Under the pieces are notes generated by a model. It saw only the letters and a list, made by a program, of their open reading frames with translations. It searched no databases and was not told the DNA's origin. 64,000 bases of DNA, from NCBI GenBank assembly GCA_050251195.1, contig JBFWNG010000005.1, positions 124,001 through 188,000 of the forward strand. The letters run 5' to 3'. This document shows, piece after piece, positions 8,765 to 18,133 of the stretch; within the stretch, counting starts at the first letter, position 1, and the number at the start of each line of letters is the position of its first letter. The stretch is from JBFWNG01 sp050251195 (GTDB lineage Bacteria; Bdellovibrionota_B; Oligoflexia; Oligoflexales; Oligoflexaceae). The translations under genes and the position numbers were made by a program.

Positions 8765-11143
8765 TTACTGAATCCTTAAAGGAATTTCAATGATGAATGC
8801 AGTGCCGTCCGTTACGTTGGGGTCTATCCCAATCTTACCTTCATGCGCCTTAATGATTTCACGCACGATATAGAGACCGAGGCCAAGACCATCAGCTTCT
8901 CTTTCTTTGAGTCGCTTGAACGCCTCGAAAATCCGCTCTCGGTCTTCTTGAGGAATACCCGGACCATGGTCTCTGACGGTTATGATGGCGCTGTGCGCAT
9001 CTTTGCGGATGTCAATTTCCAGGGGCCTACTAGGCGCATATTTGGTGGCATTCGAAATAAGATTCATGAGGACTTGTTCCATTTTGAGACGGTCGCATCG
9101 CGCCACGATCGATTCCGAACACCTAGCCGTGTAATGGATACGAGCTTCGCTTAAAAGGGGTCTCAAGCGATGAAGAACGTCTCCCGCCATTTCGTCGAGG
9201 CGGACCTCTTCGTAGGAAAGCTTAAAGGTCCCCGAAGTAACCCGGGAAACATCGAGCATATTGTCGATCAAGAATGTAAGCCGTTCGAGCTGCCGGGCAT
9301 CTTCATCGAAAAGATCTGTGAGCCGCGAGGGAGAAAAAGCGGAGTAATTGCCTCTTTCAAGTGCGCGTTTTCGAAATTGGGTTTGCAGTTTGAGCGAAGA
9401 TAGAGGTGTCTTAAGTTCATGTGACGCCATGGAGAAAAATTGGTCCCGAATCTTGACGGCCAATTCAGCCTTGTTCTTTTCTCCGACAAGATCTTTTGTT
9501 CGTTGCTCGATACGGGTTTCGAGGTCCGAAAATGCACCTCGGAGCTTGTCTTCGGCAATTTTCCGTTCTGTTAAATTCTTGGTGACTTTGGCAAAGCCGA
9601 GAAGATCACCCTTGCTATCAAAAATGGGTGTAATGACGACGCTTGACCAAAATCTGGCGCCACCCTTTCTTAGCCGCCAACCCTCTTCTTCAAACTTTCC
9701 GGTTGTAACCGCTTCACTGAGTTCTTTTTCCGGCTTCCTAGCTCTGATATCTTCAAGAGAATAAAATTTGGCGAAATGCTCCCCAATAATTTCTTCGGAC
9801 TTGTAGCCCGTGTTGCGCTCTGCTCCTTTGTTCCAGGTTACAATATTTCCCCTGGAATCAAGCATAAAGATAGCGTATTCATCGACGCTCTCAACCAAGA
9901 GTCGAAAGCGTTCTTCGCTTTCGCGGAGTTTGGCTTCGGCGATATTTCGTTCGGTCAGATCTTGAATGACGCATGAGTAACCCTTTATGTTCCCGTTCGC
10001 ATCCCGTATGGCCGTTAGTATAAAATTTCCCCAATATGTGGTGCCGTTTCTTCTGGTCTTTAGAGATTCCTCTTCGAACCTGCCTGTCTCCATGACAATG
10101 GCAAGGTCTCGGCGTGGTTTGGAGGCGAAGATGTCTTCGGCGCGGTAAAGTTTGGAAAAATGCCCACCTAAAATCTCTCTGGATTCGAAGCCGGTGATCT
10201 TAGCCGCTCCCAAATTCCAATTCGTGACTCTACCGTTGCTGTCCAAAAGAATCAGCGCGTAGTCGCTGACGTTGTCGACCAACAGCCGGTACCGCTCCTG
10301 ACTTTGTCGAAGGGCTTCTTCGGCTTGCCGCTTCGCGGTGAGGTCTTTCGTTACTTTGACAAAACCGCGAAGGTCAAACGAATCTTCTGTCCGCATCGCG
10401 GTAACGGACACGCTCGCCCAAAACATTGTCTTGTTCTTACGAACGCGCCATCCCTCTTCCACGTATCGTCCTTCGTCTGCTGCGACACGCAGTTCCATTT
10501 CGGCCTTGCCTTCAAGAATGTCGGAATCAGGGTAGAAGCACGAAACGTGTTGCCCTACTATTTCGTCAGAGCGGTAACCTGTAAGGCGCTCAGCGCCGGA
10601 ATTCCACGACGTGATCAGACCTGCTTGGTCAAGAGTAATAAGCGAATAGTCGGTGACGTGAGTTATCATCAGACGCATTCGTTCTTCGCTATCTCGCAAA
10701 GCGACCTCGGCGTTCTTCCGTTCCGTCAGATCGCGAGTGACTTTGCCGAAACCTAAAAGATCTCCATTTTGGTCCTTGAGTGCTGTGATAACGACGTTGG
10801 CCCAGAATTTGGTGCCGTCTTTGCGGACGCGCCATCCTTCCTCCTCGTAGGTGCCGGTCTTTTCAGCAAGCTTGAGTTCTTGGTTGGGGTGATCCCTCTT
10901 AATGTCTGGCTCGGTGTAAAATCTCGAGAAATGCGTCCCGATAACGTCAGATGCTTCATAACCTTTGAGGCGCTTTGCTCCCAAGTTCCAAGTTAGGATA
11001 ACTCCATTGCGGTCGAGCGCGAAAATGGCGTAGTCTTGTACGGCATCCACAAGGAGGCTGAAGATTTTTTTGGATTTGACCAGATCCTTCGCCGAGGTTT
11101 TATGGCGCCGTAGGTCTGTTTGCTGAATGTACCCACCTTCCAT
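8765..11143 (-). CDS. Soluble histidine kinase with four PAS domains
   Basis: A two-component sensor kinase, probably cytoplasmic because no membrane helix is visible. It carries four consecutive PAS/PAC units, each about 120 residues with the pattern DYAIFxLDxxGxIxxWNxGAxRxxGY...HFSxFY...EEEGWRxRKxGTxFW. A short coiled linker, HisKA (SMASHELKTPLSSLK, His phosphorylation site) and HATPase (LMNLISNATKYAP; DHGPGIP; DGLGLGLYIVREI) follow. The PAS units are so alike that they probably arose by duplication. ATG 11143 was preferred; a GTG at 11152 is also in frame and neither has a strong ribosome-binding site. It diverges from a single-domain receiver 120 bases away, a plausible partner. PAS ligands are not predictable. 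Confidence 0.92.
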   Translation of the reverse strand: MEGGYIQQTDLRRHKTSAKDLVKSKKIFSLLVDAVQDYAIFALDRNGVILTWNLGAKRLKGYEASDVIGTHFSRFYTEPDIKRDHPNQELKLAEKTGTYEEEGWRVRKDGTKFWANVVITALKDQNGDLLGFGKVTRDLTERKNAEVALRDSEERMRLMITHVTDYSLITLDQAGLITSWNSGAERLTGYRSDEIVGQHVSCFYPDSDILEGKAEMELRVAADEGRYVEEGWRVRKNKTMFWASVSVTAMRTEDSFDLRGFVKVTKDLTAKRQAEEALRQSQERYRLLVDNVSDYALILLDSNGRVTNWNLGAAKITGFESREILGGHFSKLYRAEDIFASKPRRDLAIVMETGRFEEESLKTRRNGTTYWGNFILTAIRDANGNIKGYSCVIQDLTERNIAEAKLRESEERFRLLVESVDEYAIFMLDSRGNIVTWNKGAERNTGYKSEEIIGEHFAKFYSLEDIRARKPEKELSEAVTTGKFEEEGWRLRKGGARFWSSVVITPIFDSKGDLLGFAKVTKNLTERKIAEDKLRGAFSDLETRIEQRTKDLVGEKNKAELAVKIRDQFFSMASHELKTPLSSLKLQTQFRKRALERGNYSAFSPSRLTDLFDEDARQLERLTFLIDNMLDVSRVTSGTFKLSYEEVRLDEMAGDVLHRLRPLLSEARIHYTARCSESIVARCDRLKMEQVLMNLISNATKYAPSRPLEIDIRKDAHSAIITVRDHGPGIPQEDRERIFEAFKRLKEREADGLGLGLYIVREIIKAHEGKIGIDPNVTDGTAFIIEIPLRIQ

Positions 11144-11262
11144 TGTACCCACTTATGAAAATCTAATTCTTACGCATAATTGCAGAAGTTTCTCTTTGCC
11201 ACTTACCCCAAGTTTTGGTAAAAGTCCACCATAACTGAACGCTGAAGTATTTTGGAGGCACA

Positions 11263-11673
11263 ATGGGCGCGGAATTCGCTGCGAAAATTCTTGTTGTTGA
11301 GGATAGTTTCCATTTGCGGAAGTTAGTAGCTCGAGTATTGAAAATGGACGGTTTTCAAGTGTTCGAAGCGGCCAACGGCCAAGATGCGCTTTCTCTGCTA
11401 GAACAGACTCCGGATCTCGATTTGGTGCTTCTGGATCTGTCCATGCCAAATATGGACGGTTTTGAATTTGTGCGTCATTTTAAAGAACGAAAAGGTCCGT
11501 CAATTCCAAAAATCGCTGTGGTTTCTGGAATGGAAGATCTTTCTGCTCATGCCAGAGACCTGGGAGTGGACGGTTATATCCGCAAGCCCGTGGACCTCTA
11601 CAATTTGACCAAAGAGGTGCAACGCCTCATTAGTCCCCCGGCTGCGGACGGCGACCTCAAGCTGCCTGTATAA
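11263..11673 (+). CDS. Single-domain response regulator (CheY-like)
   Basis: A 136-residue receiver with no output domain. The acidic pair is Glu13-Asp14, the phospho-acceptor is Asp58 (in DLVLLDLSMPNMDG), the switch Ser is in VVSGM and the conserved Lys is in YIRKP. GGAGG lies 7 bases upstream of the ATG. The gene is divergent from the four-PAS kinase and downstream of the CheA block, so it may accept phosphate from either. A short Pro/Asp-rich tail ends the protein. Confidence 0.93.
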   Translation: MGAEFAAKILVVEDSFHLRKLVARVLKMDGFQVFEAANGQDALSLLEQTPDLDLVLLDLSMPNMDGFEFVRHFKERKGPSIPKIAVVSGMEDLSAHARDLGVDGYIRKPVDLYNLTKEVQRLISPPAADGDLKLPV

Positions 11674-11778
11674 GTTCTCCTTATCATTCGTAATACCATT
11701 TCTTATTGGACCTGCAGAACAGGTGTGCTTAATGTAGGCCGCCTAAATGGACGTACTTTAACAAATAGGAGAAGTTGT

Positions 11779-12645
11779 ATGAAGGTTCCAAGCATTCTGA
11801 TCTCGTTATTGTTGGGTTTTGGCGTTACTTTTGCCGTCTATGGCGAGAACAAGACCGAAACTGTGCATGAGGAGAGGTTTACGACCGAAATCAATATTGA
11901 TCAAGTAATATCATGTTATTACCTTCCTCCTGGCGACTTTAACCTAGAAGGCTACATAGTAAATTTCGACGAAACAAAGATTGATTTTGGGAACGTTGAT
12001 TTGAACCGCCAATTGCGACTCTACGGTTCGAGTTATTCTATTGACGTTCTTCCTCGAGGCAAGGATTGCGGCATCCTCGAAGAATTGAGAGCCCTGAGCA
12101 ACAACGGCATTCTCAAAGTAGAAGGCACGAAGACTATCGTGAAAGAGGTATACGGAACCAACAAATGCGAAAAACGGTTCATTGCCAGGGTGGCTTTGCA
12201 GCTTCCACTGGACATAGAGCTTGACGAATCTCATTGGATGCAACTTGAAACCGGCTTGGACGCTTGTGATCTCAACTCGCCACTGAAAGAAACGGGCCTT
12301 GTAAAATTCCATCTGCAAGCATGGTCCCAAATGGGATTGCATTGCGCTCGAATCAACGAAGAGGGCTACAAGCTTGAATTAGAGCCTGCGACGTCAGAGC
12401 TATCGTTCCCGCGGACTCTTGTTTCTGAAGAGACTTTTAATTCGGAAGAATCCTGTGAACTGATGAGAGGTACCTTCCTCGCCACATCGCGCCGCCTCGA
12501 TCCGCAAAACAATGGGGAGAGCTTTCAGGCAACAAGATCGATTCAGGATCAAGAAGTTAATGGTGTCCGCTTGAAGACTCAGGAGCTAAAGGTTCAAATC
12601 TACGATCTTACGTTCATCGGCGTAGATTATCTTGTTATCAAATAA
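11779..12645 (+). CDS. Secreted protein of unknown function
   Basis: A predicted Sec-exported protein: MKVPSILISLLLGFGVTFAVYG reads as a signal peptide. The mature part of about 265 residues is Cys-containing (six or more Cys) and looks beta-rich. I recognise no family motif. ATG 11779 was chosen because AGGAGA lies 8 bases upstream and it starts the signal peptide. The gene stands alone on the plus strand, with 119 bases to the next gene. Confidence 0.75.
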   Translation: MKVPSILISLLLGFGVTFAVYGENKTETVHEERFTTEINIDQVISCYYLPPGDFNLEGYIVNFDETKIDFGNVDLNRQLRLYGSSYSIDVLPRGKDCGILEELRALSNNGILKVEGTKTIVKEVYGTNKCEKRFIARVALQLPLDIELDESHWMQLETGLDACDLNSPLKETGLVKFHLQAWSQMGLHCARINEEGYKLELEPATSELSFPRTLVSEETFNSEESCELMRGTFLATSRRLDPQNNGESFQATRSIQDQEVNGVRLKTQELKVQIYDLTFIGVDYLVIK

Positions 12646-12764
12646 ATGACCACGGGAGGGGCTGTCCTACCATGGCGCCTCTCCTTATCTTTCCTCCATC
12701 ATCTCTTGGTTGATTTCCCCATAGCCCGCCAACTATAATAAGATAAGACTCATACAGAGGCGCT

Positions 12765-13220
12765 ATGTCCCGTAACGAAAAATTTTTCGCGGCAGCTTTT
12801 TCCATTTTTCTGTGCTGCGCGGTTGTTCTTCCGGTTCGCGAAAACTTCGCCGATCGACCCAGTGACGATTTTCCGTTCTCTTCGTATCCCATGTTTAACG
12901 GGGAGGTGCGCGAACACGTGATTGTCAACCACTTCTACGGATTCGATCAAAATGGGCAAAAACACTTGTTGCCGGCGAGGTGGCTCTCCATGGGGGCGTA
13001 CAACCAAACCAAGTCGCAGCTCCGGGAATACATTAGCTCTGGCCGGTCCAAGAAAGTGTGCGCTCGCATGTTGCGTCGCACCAAAACAAAGTGGAACGGA
13101 GAAAGCCCCATAACACACGTTCAATTTGTTTCCGCCACCTATGATACGGACGCATACTTCAGGGGAAACACCGAACCTATCGAAGTCAAGGTAAGGGCAG
13201 AATGCATTCTGGGCGCATAA
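12765..13220 (+). CDS. Small single-span membrane protein, partner of the HTTM protein
   Basis: A 151-residue protein with one N-terminal hydrophobic segment (residues 7-24) that acts as anchor or signal. The rest is a soluble, probably periplasmic domain. It contains DDFPFSSYPMF (about residues 34-44); similar FPxSxYPMF motifs occur, from memory, in proteins linked to HTTM/vitamin-K-carboxylase-like membrane proteins. Its end overlaps the start of the HTTM gene by 19 bases, so the two are translated together. No catalytic residues can be named. Confidence 0.75.
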   Translation: MSRNEKFFAAAFSIFLCCAVVLPVRENFADRPSDDFPFSSYPMFNGEVREHVIVNHFYGFDQNGQKHLLPARWLSMGAYNQTKSQLREYISSGRSKKVCARMLRRTKTKWNGESPITHVQFVSATYDTDAYFRGNTEPIEVKVRAECILGA

Positions 13221-14209
13221 CTCGAACGTTGCAGAGATGGAGCGATCAATGGTTTCGTGATGTTCCAACCGCTCGCCTTGCCGTCGTTCGAGTTTTGCTG
13301 GGTGCTTACGCACTTCACTATTTGTATGAGCGGTCCGGTCTATTTGAGTCTCTGACAAGGTATAGAAACTTTCTCTTCCAACCTGTGGGGTTAGCGCACT
13401 TTCTCACTGGACCCTTGAGCGCAAACGGTCTCTTAGCGGTCTACTGGAGTTCCGTTGCGCTTGGAGTGTGTTTCATCGCAGGTTTGGCGTTTCGCCTGAC
13501 GGGCCCGCTATTCGCAGTGGGCAGCCTCTTTCTCCTGTCCTATAGAAACTCTTGGCAGATGATTTTCCATACCGAGAACCTCCTTGCTCTGCACGTTCTC
13601 ATCCTCTCCATCTCACAAGCAGGTGATGCGCTTTCGATCGACGCCCTTTTAGGACATCGGCTTGCCAAAAACTCGTCGAGACAAACTTTGGCTGCCAAAT
13701 TTTTCCAGAAAAACGGAACGTGCTCGAGCTGGCCGCTTAATTTGATCATCATCGTGACGTCATTGGCATACTTTGTTGCAGGTGTTGCCAAACTAGCGGG
13801 ACCAGCGGGCGTCGCCTGGATACAAGGTCAAGTGGTTCTGAACCATGTCATCGTAGACGCCTTGAGAAAGGATATCTTGGGTTGGCAACCGAGCGAGGTT
13901 GTTGCGTACGTATTAGACTGGAAAGCAGCGTTTTGGTTCTTCGCGATTGGAACGATTATTCTTGAACTTGGAGCGCCTCTTTTCATGCTGGGGCGCCGCC
14001 TCCGCTACTTTTGGGTCGTCAACGTCATTGCCATGCACTGGGGCATCTTCGCAATAATGGGCATCACGTTCTATTTCCAAATGTACGGCGTGGCCTATCT
14101 CGCATTCTTTCCCCTGGAGAAGCTCGCAGCAGCCCCTCTTCGAATGTTCAAGCGCTTCAGGCATCAGGAGGATTCGTCGGTGGACAATGAAGAAGTTGCG
14201 GCGGCGTAG
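13202..14209 (+). CDS. HTTM (vitamin K-dependent gamma-carboxylase-like) membrane protein
   Basis: A polytopic inner-membrane protein with several helices. It matches the HTTM pattern: VRVLLGAYALHYLYERS early, a central FHTENLLALHVLIL segment, then a Lys-poor helix region ending in FPLEKL. HTTM proteins are homologous to the membrane part of vitamin K-dependent gamma-glutamyl carboxylase, but the bacterial function is mostly unknown. The gene overlaps the small SYPMF protein before it and lacks a fused soluble C-terminal domain. Assignment rests on pattern recognition, not a search. Confidence 0.75.
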   Translation: MHSGRITRTLQRWSDQWFRDVPTARLAVVRVLLGAYALHYLYERSGLFESLTRYRNFLFQPVGLAHFLTGPLSANGLLAVYWSSVALGVCFIAGLAFRLTGPLFAVGSLFLLSYRNSWQMIFHTENLLALHVLILSISQAGDALSIDALLGHRLAKNSSRQTLAAKFFQKNGTCSSWPLNLIIIVTSLAYFVAGVAKLAGPAGVAWIQGQVVLNHVIVDALRKDILGWQPSEVVAYVLDWKAAFWFFAIGTIILELGAPLFMLGRRLRYFWVVNVIAMHWGIFAIMGITFYFQMYGVAYLAFFPLEKLAAAPLRMFKRFRHQEDSSVDNEEVAAA

Positions 14210-14408
14210 GATAGTTTTGGATTCAACGATGTCCCGTTTTTTCACGTCGTTCGTTCACGGAATGAGAATGTGATTATGTAAAAAATGACTTGGAAGACGC
14301 GTTAAAACAACGACTTCTGTTGTGGTTGAAATTTCCTCAAAGGCGGCGCGGTCAATTCTGAGCGAGTTTTGCCGAAGAATTCATGTCGAGCGAAGAACGT
14401 GCAAAGGT

Positions 14409-14451
14409 GAGATCCTTCGCTATGCTCAGGATGACGTTGTGCTCAGGACGA
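14409..14451 (+). repeat. Dispersed repeat copy 1 (GAGATCCTTCGC core plus partial units)
   Basis: It starts with GAGATCCTTCGCTATGCTCA and continues into two GCTCAGGAYG units spaced 17 bases. ATCCT and AGGAT can pair as a small hairpin. Related copies lie near 28785, 43304 and 55546. The 264-base gap 14210-14473 holds no gene. Confidence 0.7.
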
Positions 14452-14473
14452 GAATATTAACGCAGGAGGCAAA

Positions 14474-16906
14474 ATGCGTTCGTTGTGCTACTTACCGATA
14501 GTGTTGAGTTTGGCGTTTGTAAGCAGTTGTAAGCCGCGATTGAGTTCGACGAAATCTACTACTTGCGGTACTGTTTTTCTTAACAAACTCGACAGTCCGG
14601 GCGATTTTGATTGTCTTTCCCGGGAAGTGGAAGTCGCGGGTACAATGCAGCGTGTTATTAAGCTTGCCTATGATCGGCGGTCGGCGAATAAGCAAGTGTA
14701 TTTCTTTAATACCCAACAATACGAGTACCATTACAATTTCGTGAACGAAAATTTGGGTGTTACGGATACCGAATCGCACTTCAATCAAACCCAGTATTCC
14801 GGGCCAGGGGACGATCGTCAATTTGTGCTAGGTTCCCTTGTCTTATATACGGATGTGAAGAATGACGGGTCTTCGTCGCAGAAACTCTTGTTTGAGATGT
14901 GGGACGGTGACGAGATTGAGACGCCGTATATGGAAGAAGTTTATCAGAAGGTTAAAGCGGGCATAAATCCAAGCGCGTTTCCTGAATTCTTTTATCATCC
15001 GATTAGCGATCACCAGCTAAAACAGGCCCAAGCTGCCAACGGTATAAATATTATCACAACCGAAGAACTTTATGCCGGTCGCGAATTTCTTGCTCTCAAT
15101 CCCGGAGAAGCTGTCGGATATCTCACCTATGTGAATAACTCCACCCCAGATGCGAGCATACCTTGTACGGATATCACCAACATCGTGGTGTTTGAAAAGG
15201 TGCCGAATGATTTAGGGCTTGTGGCCGGCGTCGTCACCGCCACCTTCCAAACTCCGTTGAGTCATATCAACGTGAAGAGTAAGAACCGCGGTACCGCGAA
15301 CATGTCTCTCAAGAACGCCGGTCAGGTTTTGGCGCCGTATTTCGGTAAGCCGGTACGCCTCAAAGTTGCGGCCGACAAATACGAAATATCAGAACTTCCT
15401 GCCGGTCAGGCAGGCAATATCATCAAAGAATTTTGGGCGGGCAGACGTCCGCACCTCAACGGAACGCCGCAAGCCATTTTAAACTCAGAGCTGAAGAATG
15501 ACTTCACCCATCTCGGAAAGTATCTGAATACGCCGGCTCGAACTAAGCAAGGGCGTTTCTATCCGAACCACCGGATCCCGCGCGGGGACCAACATAAAAG
15601 GCTTGTGCAAATTTTCGGCGCCAAGGCTACAAACCTTGGAGTTATTGAGACGCTCTTCAAAAATTTTAGCGGCGTGCAGCAAATTAACCTGATCCATCCG
15701 GAAACTCTCGGTATCCCATTCGACTTCTACGAGGAGTTCATGAATACACCGCAAACCGGCTTGGATACGGCTAATCCGGGAGCGAGCGTCACGCCGAACC
15801 AGGTGGTGAAAGCAATTCTCGACCGCGGCAATCTTCTTGATCCCAACCAAGAGCACTCCATATGTCAAGTGAAGGGCGATTTGAGCGAGATTCGCGCCGT
15901 CATCTCACGCAGCCAAGTTCCACCGCGAATGCTGGCTCTGTTTAAAAAGTACTTGATGGACGACACAACGTCCCCAGTCCATATAAGCAAGACGCCGCGT
16001 ATTCGCTTGCGAAGCAGCACAAACTCCGAGGACTTGGAAGGATTCACAGGAGCGGGCCTCTACAACTCCGAAGGAGTCTCGTTATACAAGAAGCTTGCAG
16101 GCGGAGGCTACGATCGCAACAGCCCCAAACCTTGGGCGAAGATCGAAGCAGATCTTAAGGAAGTTGTGCCGTTCCTCTACTCGAGCGTATGGAACGATCG
16201 AGCATTCGAGGAGCGGGAATGGTATTCGATCAATGGTCAGAAGCACCTGACGATTAAAGTGGGTTTGGCATTCCACGCCGCATATCCGGCCAAGGATTTC
16301 GACGGCGCTCCAGGGGAAGTTGCCAACGGTGTTATGGTCACCCGAAACATCTACGCACCCGACGAGATTCGAGAAGCGTATATTAACGGCCAACACTACG
16401 ATCTTGCTATCACGAACCCGCCGACAGTCGAAGAGCTAGAGGAAGTTGGAGAAGATCCAAGTAAGCCATATATTACCGAAGAAATAACGACGCTCAACAT
16501 GACGTCGGACGATGACTGGTACGATTTCCCGAGATGGTCCTACGGTGTGCTTCGCCGAAGCTCCGTTAAGAACGGCGAACCGGTATTGAAAGACGATCCG
16601 GCCGTCACAAATAGCCTAAGCAAGATGGAGATCCGGTCCTTGGCGTTTGTTGGGCAATTTATTTCCGATAGCTTTGCCGACATGCTGGGTTATGACGATC
16701 CGACTCCTTTTGCCATCGACATCGAGTGGAAGTTGTTCGGACCAAAACGTCGAATGCTTATCAAACAGGCCAGGCCCTTCGAACTTGCTCCTCGCGAGCA
16801 GGGTCAAGGATTAGCGTTGACGGGCGGTTCGGGCAGCAGGACAACCAAGAAGTTCACGTTTGGCCCACGCGTTGAGTTCAAAGGCGTGAAGAAGAAAGCC
16901 CCTTAA
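14474..16906 (+). CDS. PEP synthase/PPDK-like lipoprotein (swivelling His domain + ATP-grasp)
   Basis: A predicted lipoprotein (lipobox FVSSC, Cys19) of 810 residues. Residues ~190-310 resemble a phosphohistidine swivelling domain: QTPLSHINVKSKNRGTANM holds the candidate His. Residues ~375-790 resemble the ATP-binding domain of PEP synthase/pyruvate phosphate dikinase: FGAKATNLGVIE, RSSTNSEDLEGFTGAG, and IEWKLFGPKRRMLIKQARPF at the end. The order is reversed compared with PEP synthase, and the C-terminal PEP-binding barrel is absent. An ATP-grasp fold outside the cytoplasm has no obvious ATP source, so substrate and activity are unknown. A strong GGAGG precedes the ATG. The gene is transcribed alone. 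Confidence 0.8.
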   Translation: MRSLCYLPIVLSLAFVSSCKPRLSSTKSTTCGTVFLNKLDSPGDFDCLSREVEVAGTMQRVIKLAYDRRSANKQVYFFNTQQYEYHYNFVNENLGVTDTESHFNQTQYSGPGDDRQFVLGSLVLYTDVKNDGSSSQKLLFEMWDGDEIETPYMEEVYQKVKAGINPSAFPEFFYHPISDHQLKQAQAANGINIITTEELYAGREFLALNPGEAVGYLTYVNNSTPDASIPCTDITNIVVFEKVPNDLGLVAGVVTATFQTPLSHINVKSKNRGTANMSLKNAGQVLAPYFGKPVRLKVAADKYEISELPAGQAGNIIKEFWAGRRPHLNGTPQAILNSELKNDFTHLGKYLNTPARTKQGRFYPNHRIPRGDQHKRLVQIFGAKATNLGVIETLFKNFSGVQQINLIHPETLGIPFDFYEEFMNTPQTGLDTANPGASVTPNQVVKAILDRGNLLDPNQEHSICQVKGDLSEIRAVISRSQVPPRMLALFKKYLMDDTTSPVHISKTPRIRLRSSTNSEDLEGFTGAGLYNSEGVSLYKKLAGGGYDRNSPKPWAKIEADLKEVVPFLYSSVWNDRAFEEREWYSINGQKHLTIKVGLAFHAAYPAKDFDGAPGEVANGVMVTRNIYAPDEIREAYINGQHYDLAITNPPTVEELEEVGEDPSKPYITEEITTLNMTSDDDWYDFPRWSYGVLRRSSVKNGEPVLKDDPAVTNSLSKMEIRSLAFVGQFISDSFADMLGYDDPTPFAIDIEWKLFGPKRRMLIKQARPFELAPREQGQGLALTGGSGSRTTKKFTFGPRVEFKGVKKKAP

Positions 16907-16960
16907 CCTTGTCAGGTACAGGGGCCAGTTCGTTGTCGTTGTTATAAGCTTCCGTCGATC

Positions 16961-17881
16961 TTAGAAGAACGAATAGACAAGTCGCACACGGTTCATATAA
17001 CGACCGGCGTCATACTGTGATTGATAAAATCCGTTGTGGTAAAAGTACAGGTTGTTGGCAAGCGACAATTTGTCGGTAACTTTATATTTAACGAATGCGG
17101 AAGTAGCAGTTCTTGCGACGGTGCTGTATCCTTCAAGCTCCGAGCCGTTTTCTTCTTCAGCTATAACATATTTTGGTTCGTAATCCGCTAACCAGTCAGC
17201 GTCCGCACCTGTTGAAAGCCCTTTGACGGCAGCTAGTTTAAGTTCTGCAACCATGACGGAGTTCAGCTCATAGGTAGGATGACGCTCTTCGGTCGTCTTC
17301 TTTTCCTGAGAGGTCAGAGAGAGGTTTTTGTCTTTGATTTCAACTGGTCTCTTGTTGTCGCCGTGATTATATGAAAGCGATCCATAATACTCTCCATAGA
17401 GCTTCAAAGCCCCTATTCCGACATTGAGGTCAGGTATAGCCGTAGAATAATAAGCTCCAATGTTACCGTTCTCAGCGGCGGTCCCAAATTTTGGAGCAAA
17501 GAAAATGTAAGGCCGAACCTTACCCAAGCTGCCGTCAAGAAGAGTGTACTCGGTCCACGTCCATGGTTGAATCATCTTCACCGTTTCTGCCTGACCTTTT
17601 TTCCCATTTTGTGGAACTTTCGTAAAGTTGGCCGAGCCCATGATATCGAGCTTGCCGACAACCGTTCCCAGTTGTAGGCGCGTTTCCAATTTTGGTGTGC
17701 GGTTAACAGCTTCGTTTTTGTCGTTGTAATTTTGCTTGGTGGTGTGTCGAACATCGACTTGGCTGTAAGAATTCTCGACGATCGGATTGGACGACTTTTT
17801 CGTAGCCGTTACCGCTTGGCCGAATGCTGCTGTTGTAAATGCAGATGCTCCGGCTAACAAAATAGATAGATATCTAAACAT
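16961..17881 (-). CDS. Outer-membrane beta-barrel-like protein
   Basis: It has a signal peptide (cleavage near AAFGQ) and a mature chain of about 285 residues rich in alternating hydrophobic/polar strands and aromatic residues. It ends in VRLVYSFF, a C-terminal Phe typical of BAM-inserted barrels. The likely role is a porin or adhesin-like outer-membrane protein; the specific cargo is unknown. GAGGGGG lies just upstream of the ATG. It is divergent from the TIGR02147-type regulator across a 252-base gap that contains a palindrome, so that regulator may control it. Confidence 0.75.
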   Translation of the reverse strand: MFRYLSILLAGASAFTTAAFGQAVTATKKSSNPIVENSYSQVDVRHTTKQNYNDKNEAVNRTPKLETRLQLGTVVGKLDIMGSANFTKVPQNGKKGQAETVKMIQPWTWTEYTLLDGSLGKVRPYIFFAPKFGTAAENGNIGAYYSTAIPDLNVGIGALKLYGEYYGSLSYNHGDNKRPVEIKDKNLSLTSQEKKTTEERHPTYELNSVMVAELKLAAVKGLSTGADADWLADYEPKYVIAEEENGSELEGYSTVARTATSAFVKYKVTDKLSLANNLYFYHNGFYQSQYDAGRYMNRVRLVYSFF

Positions 17882-18097
17882 GTGGTGTCCCCCTCAAAGT
17901 TTTTAGACGCACAAGGCGCTTGTGCAATAGTCGCACCAGCCGTTGAGCTCGGAGTGGGGCGGAATAGGGGCTGCGACATCATTGAGAAAATCGCAAAAAC
18001 GGGGGATTTACCGAGGAAAGTCCCTCGCTTGGGCGGTATCATTGTGATACCAGTGCGCCAAACTGAGACTGTTCCTTTTTTTACCTTTACAAACCAT

Positions 18098-18114
18098 GTG
18101 ATAAAATATATCAC
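18098..18114. promoter_or_regulatory. Perfect inverted repeat upstream of the TIGR02147-type gene
   Basis: GTGATAAAATATATCAC has perfect 6-bp arms around a 5-base centre, 20 bases before the regulator start. It contains a possible -10 element (TAAAAT). It is a candidate autoregulatory operator. Confidence 0.5.
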
Positions 18115-18133
18115 CCTTCGTGAGGTGAATAGA

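Noticed and set aside
16893..16925. Possible terminator after the PEP-synthase-like gene
   Set aside because: CCCCTTAACC and GGTACAGGGG can pair weakly, but there is no T tract on either strand.
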